Shown here: positions 55,075-63,108 of the stretch, piece by piece
Position numbering within the stretch: position 1 is the stretch's first letter
Layout: each line of letters starts with the position of its first letter
From: Paenibacillus andongensis
Lineage (GTDB): Bacteria; Bacillota; Bacilli; Paenibacillales; NBRC-103111
Direction of reading: 5' to 3'
NCBI RefSeq assembly: GCF_025369935.1
Contig: NZ_CP104467.1
Coordinates: 5,339,001 to 5,403,000 of the forward strand
DNA length: 64,000 bases
Position numbers and translations under genes: made by a program
The notes under the pieces: model-generated
The model's input: the letters and a program-made list of their open reading frames with translations, nothing else
Database searches by the model: none
Told to the model about the DNA's origin: nothing

Positions 55075-55115
55075 CCCTCAATCTCGCCAAGCGGCAAGAT
55101 CGAGGGCATTTTTTC
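55075..55115 (-). terminator. Duplicate of the SBP4 terminator
   Basis: Stem 55075-55088/55093-55106 is the same as at 50526-50557, including both wobble positions, and flanking bases are also shared. It now follows the decayed SBP copy. Confidence 0.85.
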
Positions 55116-55198
55116 GCCTTTTATGAAACTTATTTTGCTACAACCATGGTTGCATCCGATGGTGTTCCGGTTTTTCGGGAAGCCGGAAAAAAAACTTA

Positions 55199-56830
55199 TT
55201 ACTTTTTCAAGGCCGTAGCAACCGTTTTTTCGTATTGGTCGGCTTCCCACTTGACAACATCGTCGTAGCCCAGGCCTTTGGCTTTCGAGATCATTTGTTG
55301 CTTCAGGCTGTTAAAATCATTGTCGTCCTTCGAGAACATCATCTTCCATGAGTACTCCTTGATGACTTTACCCACTTCGCCGTGCTTCTGCTTGATATCG
55401 GACGGTTCCGACGCCGGCGGCTGTCCGTTAAAGTACGCCGGTTGCACGAGCACTTGGTTGTGCTTGACGACGTAGTCTTTCATCGTCATCGAGCCCATTG
55501 TATCTCGCCAACTCTTCACGACCGGATCCGGATTGTGGTTCAAGAACGAAGACCACAAGGTGTAATCATACGGTTCTCCGGTTTCCGGATTGGTCATGGA
55601 CAAGGCGATCGTCGTGTTGTTGATAGAGTTCGTTCCGTCCTTGTACAGCCCGCCGCCGTATTCGCCGGGCATATTGACGGAGTTCACGATTGCTTTGTAA
55701 CCGAAATCGGTCAAAGTCGGCTTGCCGTCCTTTATATCCCAAATCAAGCCTTTCGGACCGTAGTTGGATTCTTCGATGCCTTCCGGCGTGTACAGCCAGT
55801 TAAGGAACTGCATCACACGGTCCGGATACTTCGTCTTCGCACCGATTGACCAAATGCGCTGTCCGCCGTAAGGCGAAAATCCGGAGGAGAACATTTGCTC
55901 ATCGGCGAAAGGTACGAACTGGAAGCCTTTGCCCGCGGACGTATGCTCCGGCGAGTTATAGATATTGCTTACAAAAGGGAATTGCGCGAAGAGAACTTGT
56001 CCGTCCTTGTACTTATTGTTCGCATCGGAGTACTTCTGCGTCAAGGAGTCCGGATCAAGCAGCCCCATCTTGTTAGCTTCAAAAAAGAATTTCAGGCCTT
56101 GCATGTAGTAACTGTTGTCGTCGAGCATGCCCTGCCATTTCGCTTCGCCCGCTTTCGTCAGGATCAGGTCGCTGTTGTTGAAGGAGTCTCCTTCTGCATA
56201 GCCGAACATTTGAGCCGTGACCTTCGCGTTCATGGAATAGTTGCTGTCCCAATCCGACCACAGAGAGAACCCGTACGTCGGCTTGCCGGAATCGCTCTTC
56301 GGACTAAGCTGCTGCATTTGCTTGACGACTTTCAGATAGTCGTCAAGCGTCTTGATTTCCGGTTTGCCCAGTTTTTGATACAAATCCCAACGGAGCATTG
56401 GACCAAACGTCATGTCGGCGCCTTCGCTCGGACCGTTGCCGAATTGCTTGCTATTGGCATCGAGCGCCTTACTTGCATATTTCACGATGTCTTTGCCGTA
56501 TCCGTCTTTCTTCCAGTCTAGCAGCATGCCGGCTTTGATGGCATCTGTGTAGTCTCTTCCGCCGAGTCCTACAACGATATCGCCCAAATCGCCGGACGCC
56601 ATCATCGTGGCGATTTTTTGCTGACCGCCGGCCAGGTTGGAAGCGATGATGTTCAATTTGATATTGAACTTATCCTTGATCAGCTTAGCAAACCATCCTG
56701 GCTGATCTCCGGCATAGTTAGCCAGCGTCGAGAATACCGTCAGCGTTACTTCCGGCTTTACTTTTACTTGGATTTTCAAATCAGCTATATTAGAAGGTCT
56801 GGAACTCCTGCTGTTATGACATTTCCTCAT
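55199..56830 (-). pseudogene. Decayed copy of SBP3 fused to the LplB leader
   Basis: 543-aa open frame. From PEVTLTVFSTLANYAG on it is almost identical to SBP3, but two in-frame deletions of 12 and 45 bases (near 56502 and 56436) remove the equivalent of ILDK and of a 15-residue stretch. The signal peptide, lipobox Cys and linker are missing; instead the frame starts with about 26 residues (MRKCHN...) from the leader of the other operon. Both permeases are lost. If translated, the product would stay in the cytoplasm, so I treat it as a pseudogene. Confidence 0.82.
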
Positions 56831-56945
56831 CAACTCCCTCTCAGCGGTGGAACCTGCTTTAGGTTTTGCTCCACAGATTCATTATGCGGGCACACTCTCA
56901 ACCTCTTTGTCATTCAATTATAACGAAATCGTTTTCATGAGAATA
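56755..56945. repeat. Second copy of the LplB operon leader
   Basis: Matches 20420-20610 over about 190 bases, including a weaker cre core (ATGAAAACGATTTCGT on the minus strand). 56946-57165 holds no gene I can see. Confidence 0.83.
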
Positions 56946-57166
56946 CCCAATAAATTCCACTTAAAATCCCGTCAAAATTAGTGTTTTCTCTGTTGACATT
57001 AAACCCTGATTTTCAGGTCAAAGAATAGCATGATATATACATCTGTCCGGTCATGTTGTACAAGGAGGAAAACCAAATCGATTTATGTAGAAATAAAATT
57101 CGCTTTCAATATATAAAGAAGGAATAATCATAGAAATTGAAATATTGGCTCCGCAACTAACACAAA

Positions 57167-57185
57167 AGGCTGCACGCGGCAGCCT
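57167..57185 (-). terminator. Hairpin after the PurM-like gene
   Basis: AGGCTGC and GCAGCCT around a five-base loop, with TTTTG following on the minus strand, about 78 bases past the stop of the operon's last gene. Confidence 0.65.
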
Positions 57186-57262
57186 AGGATTTTTGGTATT
57201 TTGATATCGTTTTCCTTTTTCAGTTACCCTCTCTTGGAATAGGTTTTGTAAGTTGCGTCTAT

Positions 57263-58309
57263 TTAATAAATAGCGTAGTTTACGCAACCTTCCAAAAGAA
57301 CGTTTTGATCGCCCGACACGATTTCGCCGAGGACATACGACTCGCATCCGTTTTTCGCAAGATGTTCTTGGATTTGCCCAACAACAGACGCTTTCGCAAC
57401 AAGTGTAATGCCTACACCCATGTTAAACGTACGCATCATATCAGAATCTGGTACGTTTCCATAACGTTTGATCAATTCGAAGATTGGAAGAACTTTAAGT
57501 TTTTCGAGGTCGATTTTTGCACTGGTTCCGCTTGGCAGAATGCGGTTAAGGTTTCCTTCGATACCGCCACCTGTGATGTGAGCCAAACCGTGAAGTTCAT
57601 CCACGGCGAACAAACCTTTCAACGTTTGATAGTAGCATTTATGCGGAGTGAGAATCGCGTCGATGAAAGATTCACCGTTGATGGTTTCGTTTAGAATCTC
57701 AGGCTTCTCTTCCATCAGCTTGCGAACCAGTGTATAGCCGTTGGTATGCAAACCGTTGGACGGAAGTGCGAGAACCACGTCTCCCGCTTCGATCTTGGAA
57801 CCGTCGATGATCTTTTCTTTATCTACAACGCCAAGAACACTGGCGTTGAGCATGTATGTACCTTCGTTTAGAACTTTAGGCTGTTCGGACGTTTCGCCAC
57901 CAACGAGGCTGCAATCCTGTTCTTTACAAGCTTTGGATATGGCATCTACGATTTGCACTACAACTTCTTTCTCCATCTTGCCGCACAATATAATGTCGAG
58001 AACCACTTCCGGTTTTGCACCCATCACGATAATATCGTTAATAAGATGGTTGATCAAGTCGTAGCAAATGTTGTTAATTTTGTTGTTTTGGAACGCTAGT
58101 AATTGCTTGGAACCCGGTTCTTCTGCTTTCAAAACGAGCACAGGATTTTTGATACCTTCGAAGTTAGCTTCAAACAAAGAAGCGAATGCTCCTGCTCTGT
58201 TTAGCACACGTGAATCTTTGGTATCCATACTTCTTGCCATTTCTCGTTTTGTTTCGTCCGCGTTTTGAATATTAACCCCCGCTTTTTCATATGTAAACTG
58301 TTCATTCAT
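57263..58309 (-). CDS. purM: Divergent AIR synthase (PurM) in a specialised operon
   Basis: 348 aa from the ATG at 58309. PurM landmarks: NDIIVMGAKPEVVLDI, SLVGGETSEQP, SNGLHTNGYTLVRKL, HITGGGIEGNLNRILP and MMRTFNMGVGI. The N-terminal ATP/metal motif, TDGVGTK in ordinary PurM, reads AEEPGSK here, so an altered substrate is possible. Normal PurM closes the imidazole ring of AIR. Here it is the last gene of an operon with HisG- and MazG-like proteins rather than with purine genes, so a specialised role is likelier than housekeeping. Confidence 0.85.
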   Translation of the reverse strand: MNEQFTYEKAGVNIQNADETKREMARSMDTKDSRVLNRAGAFASLFEANFEGIKNPVLVLKAEEPGSKQLLAFQNNKINNICYDLINHLINDIIVMGAKPEVVLDIILCGKMEKEVVVQIVDAISKACKEQDCSLVGGETSEQPKVLNEGTYMLNASVLGVVDKEKIIDGSKIEAGDVVLALPSNGLHTNGYTLVRKLMEEKPEILNETINGESFIDAILTPHKCYYQTLKGLFAVDELHGLAHITGGGIEGNLNRILPSGTSAKIDLEKLKVLPIFELIKRYGNVPDSDMMRTFNMGVGITLVAKASVVGQIQEHLAKNGCESYVLGEIVSGDQNVLLEGCVNYAIY

Positions 58310-58583
58310 AGATATATTCCTTCCTCCCAATTTAATAGTAGCCTCCCATTTTTGAAAACGGGCTTAAAAATTCCAGTATTTCCCTCTTCTCCACTTCTGA
58401 CTGAACTTAGCTCACATCGACTCCCTAACTCCGAGAGTCTATTTTATTGTGGTACTGAATTGCTGTTAAACGAATCCTAGTGTTATTACTGAATCTACAT
58501 TTTCGAGAATGTTGTATTAAATGTATGTAATTTACCCAACCACAGGATAAATGATACCATAACCTAACCGAAATTTGTATATA

Positions 58584-59252
58584 CTAAAAAGTGATTATAG
58601 TTGATTGTTTCTCAGAAGATGCCTTCCGTTTTGGTAACGGAATGTTCGGGAAGAACGGAGCTAACAGCTCATTAATTAGGCAATTCAGCCCGGGATCAGA
58701 ACCGTTTCTAGTGATGACCACCACTTTCGATTCGTAGATAACTTTTTCTTCAACTAAGTTGTGAAGCTGAAGCGTCGAGCCTGTCTCTACGCAATCCACG
58801 CAACATTCGTAAATGGTGGGAATAAGCCCTTCGCTTGAGCCGGAAATAGAGTCCACCTGCACGTTCTCCAACCCGTATTCTGCAAAAAATCGCTTCGTCA
58901 AATTGGGAAATTCCGTAACGCACTTGATCTGAGTGGTTTTCTCCAATACAGGCATATTTATATCGCTGATCAGGCTGACACGCGTATCACACCAATCCAG
59001 CTCGCGATTAATATGAAGCGAGAATCCTTTTTCCTCAATCCACTCGGAGGAGGTAATGCCTACGTCCAGAATGCCTTCGCTCACCAAATTAGGAATATCC
59101 CGATGTTTCAGAAGATAGAAGTAGGTATCGTTCTTACCGATGAACCCAAGCTTCTTAGAATCAATCTTTTCTTGTAAAAAATGCTCGATAACCGTAAGAG
59201 ACTTTATCTTTACAACACCTTTAGGCAGTCCTATGCGAATCACAGTAATCAC
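58584..59252 (-). CDS. HisG-like ATP phosphoribosyltransferase, short form
   Basis: 222 aa. HisG features: IGLPKG near the start, LDVGITSSEWIEE, TEFPNLTKRFFAEYG, and the PRPP-binding CVDCVETGSTLQLHNLVEE. Length equals the short HisG form, which normally needs HisZ; no hisZ or other his gene is nearby. The start is GTG, either 59252 or 59243. HisG joins ATP and PRPP; in coformycin/pentostatin clusters a HisG homologue starts the pathway. About 250 bases without a visible gene separate it from the PurM-like gene. Confidence 0.85.
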   Translation of the reverse strand: MITVIRIGLPKGVVKIKSLTVIEHFLQEKIDSKKLGFIGKNDTYFYLLKHRDIPNLVSEGILDVGITSSEWIEEKGFSLHINRELDWCDTRVSLISDINMPVLEKTTQIKCVTEFPNLTKRFFAEYGLENVQVDSISGSSEGLIPTIYECCVDCVETGSTLQLHNLVEEKVIYESKVVVITRNGSDPGLNCLINELLAPFFPNIPLPKRKASSEKQSTIITF

Positions 59253-59261
59253 CCATTCTTC

Positions 59262-59588
59262 TTATTTTTCAATGGTCTTATAATATTTCAATTCGCTGTA
59301 GAGTCTTAGTTGGCGATTGACTTCTTTGTGAAATGTGCCTTCTACGGCGTCGGATACTTTGATGTCGAGAATGTTCCCCAAGCAGAAAAGCCACGCCATC
59401 AAATCGCCCATCTCCCCGGTGATTTCTTCCTTGGACTTGCCCTTTCGAATAGCGGAAATCACTTCCCCCATCTCTTCAACCATCCAGATCATTGATTTTT
59501 CGAGGTCGTATCTGCCGTAAATTTTCAGCGACGTCGCTTGTATCTCGTCAAGGTGTGCAGCGTTTGTGGCGATTTCTTCTTTTATCAT
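59262..59588 (-). CDS. MazG-type nucleoside triphosphate pyrophosphohydrolase
   Basis: 108 aa, all-alpha NTP-PPase pattern: the metal-binding EExxE in MVEEMGEVISAIRKG and the second acidic site in ITGEMGDLMAWLFCLGN. The same fold serves HisE, which removes pyrophosphate from phosphoribosyl-ATP. Directly upstream of the HisG-like gene (nine bases between), so it is a good candidate to process that product. Confidence 0.87.
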   Translation of the reverse strand: MIKEEIATNAAHLDEIQATSLKIYGRYDLEKSMIWMVEEMGEVISAIRKGKSKEEITGEMGDLMAWLFCLGNILDIKVSDAVEGTFHKEVNRQLRLYSELKYYKTIEK

Positions 59589-59606
59589 CTAATTCTTGTT
59601 CCTTTC

Positions 59607-60203
59607 CTATGAAAGTAGCTTGATGTCGATCTTTTCATTAAGCGCTTGAATGGCGAAACTGTTGTCAGGGTCGATGGTGGTGAGAAGACGGTTCATAATG
59701 GAGAAATAAGTTTCTTTGTTATCGCGGAAATAGCGGGTAAAGGTGTCACGCAGAGCGGCGGATTCATCCGCATATGTGTTCAGCAGGTCGTACTCCTTGA
59801 TATATTCATGCCCCCAACTATTCAAGCGAAGCTGTTTGATCGAATCGTCGGAAATAAGGAACTTCTTCGCGCAGGTGAAACGGTAGGTTAGCTTGGCTTC
59901 GTCGATCAGGATCAGATGGTTCATGAAGGATTTGTACTCAAGCTGGATGTTAAAAGACTTTTCGATCAGGTTCTTCACGGAAAGGTCGCCGAGAATGTAG
60001 AAGTTGTAGGTGGCCTCCCCTTCTTCTTTGAGAATGAAATCGATCGTATACAGCGTAAGCAGAATGATTTCCCCCAGATTCTCTGCGTAGGCAAAATCGA
60101 CGACCGGGGTCAATTCGCACTTAGCTTCCGTTTTAAGCTTATCGTACCTGCCAATGGGATTAAGCTTGTCGTAATCGAGTGACAAAATGGTTGCTAGTAT
60201 CAT
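59607..60203 (-). CDS. Unrecognised 198-aa protein of the HisG operon
   Basis: Good ribosome site (GGAAGAGG four bases before the ATG). Soluble, no signal peptide or membrane segment, mixed alpha/beta with many acidic and aromatic residues (EYDLLNTYADESAALRDTF, TRYFRDNKETYFSIMNRLL). I recognise no family. Position between the phosphatase and MazG genes with short spacers suggests a dedicated pathway role. Confidence 0.8.
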   Translation of the reverse strand: MILATILSLDYDKLNPIGRYDKLKTEAKCELTPVVDFAYAENLGEIILLTLYTIDFILKEEGEATYNFYILGDLSVKNLIEKSFNIQLEYKSFMNHLILIDEAKLTYRFTCAKKFLISDDSIKQLRLNSWGHEYIKEYDLLNTYADESAALRDTFTRYFRDNKETYFSIMNRLLTTIDPDNSFAIQALNEKIDIKLLS

Positions 60204-60223
60204 AAGTACCTCTTCCTTTATGT

Positions 60224-61027
60224 TTATAATCCGAAAAACGTGGATACTGCTCTGAACGTCTCCATGTTGTTCACCGCAAAGACGTTATACGTCGACTCTA
60301 CGTCGAGACATAATTTCAACGGCTTCCCTGTTTCGTCGAGTAACAGACCCCCAGCTTCTTCCAAAATGATCTGGCTCGCAAGGATGTCGTGAGTTTTTAT
60401 CAGACCTTTTGCCGGATGGTAGTCGATGTAGCCGTTAAATGTGCCGCTTGCCACGGAAACGACATCAAGAGAAGGGCATCCGGTCATACGAATTCGCTTG
60501 GTGTTCATCATGCACTTCATGTACAAATCCGATTCTTCCCAGCTAAACGGACGGGAGAGAACAAGTCGATTATCCTTCGTCGGAGTCTCACTATCTATCC
60601 TAATTGGTCTGCCATTGTTAAACGCACCGCCTGATTGGGCGGCGTAAAACGTATCCTTCGAACCGTAATTATAGATCAGCCCAGACACGATTTGCTCTTC
60701 CTTCACGACCGCAATCGAAAGCGCAAAATAAGGGAAGTTCATTTTCGCATTAGACGTACCGTCCAGGGGGTCGATAACGAAGGTATAGCCGCTCTTCTCT
60801 CCCTCCAGTTCGGTCCAACCGATTTCCTCTGATAAAACCGAACCGCCCACTTTTGATCGATGCAGTTCGTTGATGACTACATCTTCCAAGACTTTGTCTA
60901 GCTTTGTCGTCTCCGTGCCGTCCGCACCTATTCCTACGATGCTGAAATTTCCATCAGTGTGACGGTGCTTGGTGTAGGCCAACTCCGCCTGTTTAATAAT
61001 CCCTTGAAAAAGATTGTGGAAATTCAT
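60224..61027 (-). CDS. Inositol-monophosphatase-family phosphatase
   Basis: 267 aa from the ATG at 61027, whose ATGA overlaps the stop of the glycosyltransferase gene. Metal-site motifs: SEEIGW with the Glu, VIDPLDGTSNA and, near the C-terminus, KTHDILASQIILEEAGG (usually WD). Hydrolyses a sugar or nucleotide phosphomonoester; in this operon it may remove the 5'-phosphate from the product. Confidence 0.9.
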   Translation of the reverse strand: MNFHNLFQGIIKQAELAYTKHRHTDGNFSIVGIGADGTETTKLDKVLEDVVINELHRSKVGGSVLSEEIGWTELEGEKSGYTFVIDPLDGTSNAKMNFPYFALSIAVVKEEQIVSGLIYNYGSKDTFYAAQSGGAFNNGRPIRIDSETPTKDNRLVLSRPFSWEESDLYMKCMMNTKRIRMTGCPSLDVVSVASGTFNGYIDYHPAKGLIKTHDILASQIILEEAGGLLLDETGKPLKLCLDVESTYNVFAVNNMETFRAVSTFFGL

Positions 61028-62214
61028 GGCGCACTGTTCTCCCTTACATATAGATAAATCTTCTCCAAGTGCTTTATATGATCGTAAAGTGCGTAGAATG
61101 ATTTGTTTTCCGCGAACCATGCTTTTGCCCGTGAGGACAATGCGGATGACAGTTCTTTCTCTGCGATCAGCTTCGCAAGCGATTGGCTCAATGCGTCTGC
61201 ATCTCCATGCGCGTATAGGAGTCCGTTTTCGCCGTGCTTGATAAATTCCCGATTGCCAGGAGCATCGGATGCGAGAATCGCTTTGCCCATAGAGAGCGAT
61301 TCAAGAATGACGGAACTGTAGTTACCGACCAAGCGTGAGTCGATGAAAATATCTGCTTCGGCGATATATTGCGGAATATCGGAATGACTTACGTAGCCCG
61401 TGAAAATCACCTTGTCTTCTAGACAAAGCCGCTTCACCATTTTTCTCAGACGGTGTTCATTTATTAACTCGGGATGCTCATCTCCACCTACAATCAACAG
61501 CTTTGCATTGTTGAAAGATTGTGACACCTTGGCAAAGCCCTCAATCGCCGTATCGATGCCTTTTTCTTGAGCGAAGCAAGATGCGATATTTAAAACGACG
61601 ATATCCTTTTCCTTACATCCGTATTTCTCCCGCACGCGATTCTCGGTGCTAGACAAGCTGAACTGGGAATCATCCACCGGCATTCGGAGAATTTCCGTCG
61701 GGCATTTGGCCCCGAGCAGACGAACCTTCGCCAATACCGATTCGTTGCTGCATACGATCGCATCAGCCCCGTGGACGCTTATTTCCACCATTCGCCGATA
61801 ACGCCTGTCATTCTCAAAGCCGTTGAAGACATCTCTGCCGAAGCAGGAGAGAACCAGCGGCACACCAAACAGCGTCTTCGCCACTTTGATCGCGGCTAGA
61901 CTATTAAAGGTTGCATAATGAGCGTGCACGACATCGAATTCTTCTTCGGATAAAATCGCGAACAGATGCTCTTCTAGCTTGTTCATTGTATCCAGCAAAT
62001 CACGATTGGAAACAGGATAGTCGTCAATGACGGGATGTTCCAAAATATCAATCAGGTGAAACGTTGCCTTTTCCACCGATTTCTTCGGCAATTCACTGCA
62101 AATCACGTGTACGTCATGCCCAAGATCGGTCAGTCTGTTTGCAACCATTGCCGCATACAGTGTGCTGCCCGATTCGTATGAGAGTTTGGCGGATGGAATT
62201 AAGCATATTTTCAT
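61024..62214 (-). CDS. GT4 family glycosyltransferase
   Basis: 396 aa, GT-B fold. DVVHAHYATFNSLAAIK in the N-half, then NIASCFAQEKGIDTAIEGF, KLLIVGGDEHPE, VIFTGYVSHSDIPQYI and the donor-site SVILESLSMGKAILASDAPG. Starts with an ATGA overlap on the aldolase stop. Sugar donor and acceptor cannot be told from the sequence. Confidence 0.91.
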   Translation of the reverse strand: MKICLIPSAKLSYESGSTLYAAMVANRLTDLGHDVHVICSELPKKSVEKATFHLIDILEHPVIDDYPVSNRDLLDTMNKLEEHLFAILSEEEFDVVHAHYATFNSLAAIKVAKTLFGVPLVLSCFGRDVFNGFENDRRYRRMVEISVHGADAIVCSNESVLAKVRLLGAKCPTEILRMPVDDSQFSLSSTENRVREKYGCKEKDIVVLNIASCFAQEKGIDTAIEGFAKVSQSFNNAKLLIVGGDEHPELINEHRLRKMVKRLCLEDKVIFTGYVSHSDIPQYIAEADIFIDSRLVGNYSSVILESLSMGKAILASDAPGNREFIKHGENGLLYAHGDADALSQSLAKLIAEKELSSALSSRAKAWFAENKSFYALYDHIKHLEKIYLYVRENSAP

Positions 62215-63086
62215 GACTTCACACTCATCGCAATTCTCCCAGCACTTTTAAGCAAGGTTTGGCGCTGGATCACCTTTTGCTTTATCGCCTCGCGTACATG
62301 CTTCATGATGTTACGCGGTTTGATTTCATTCGGATTTTCAGCAAGCATCTTTTCCAGTGTGTTGCGGAAGGTGACGCGAAGCTCCGTTTCAACATTGGTT
62401 TTGGTGATGCCGTAATTAATCACTTTCTTCAAATCCGCCTCGCGAGCGCCGGACGAGCCATGGAGTACAAGCGGAATGCCCAGTTTGGCGTTGATCTCTT
62501 GCAATCTCTCAATATCAAGCTGCATCTCTTTTACTTTCATTCCGTGGATCGTCCCAATGGAGACCGCTAGCACATCTACGTCGGTCGCTTCTTTGAATGT
62601 AATAGCAGCTTGCGGGTCTGTCATCATATCGGTGGAGATGGAACTGCAGCTCAACGGGTCTGCCGTAACGCCAACCTGACCGATTTCCGCTTCAACTGTC
62701 ACATTGAATGGTCTGGCAAGCTCCACTACTTTTTGCGTCATCCTTGCGTTGTCTGCAAAATCTTTCTCCGAATAATCGATCATCACCGATGTAAAGCCAG
62801 TCTTGATCGCGCTTTCGATGATCTCCAGATTATCCGCGTGGTCGAGATGAAGTGCGGTTGGAAGCTTTCGTATTGCCGCTTCGTTCCTCACGATGTCTAC
62901 CACGTTTTCAATCCCGAAAAATTCGATGGCAGGCTGTGTAATCTGCAGGATCAAGGGAGACTGCGCTTCCGTCGCTCCTTCAAAAACCCCCATCAACAGA
63001 TCAAAATTGTCAAAGTTGAAAGCCGGAATAGCGTACTGTTTGGCATATGCGTCTTGCAGCAATTCTTTCATTGTGTATAGTGACAT
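62211..63086 (-). CDS. Class II fructose/tagatose-bisphosphate aldolase family protein
   Basis: 291 aa from the ATG at 63086 (GGAGGAG upstream). Zn-binding HLDHAD, VEAEIGQVG, a second His in SIGTIHGM and VLHGSSGA mark the FbaA/GatY family. The ordinary glycolytic gene is not expected in such an operon, so it may catalyse another DHAP- or pyruvate-type aldol step. Followed by an ATGA overlap with the glycosyltransferase. Confidence 0.9.
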   Translation of the reverse strand: MSLYTMKELLQDAYAKQYAIPAFNFDNFDLLMGVFEGATEAQSPLILQITQPAIEFFGIENVVDIVRNEAAIRKLPTALHLDHADNLEIIESAIKTGFTSVMIDYSEKDFADNARMTQKVVELARPFNVTVEAEIGQVGVTADPLSCSSISTDMMTDPQAAITFKEATDVDVLAVSIGTIHGMKVKEMQLDIERLQEINAKLGIPLVLHGSSGAREADLKKVINYGITKTNVETELRVTFRNTLEKMLAENPNEIKPRNIMKHVREAIKQKVIQRQTLLKSAGRIAMSVKS

Positions 63087-63108
63087 CGTTTCTCCTCCAT
63101 ACATGAAT

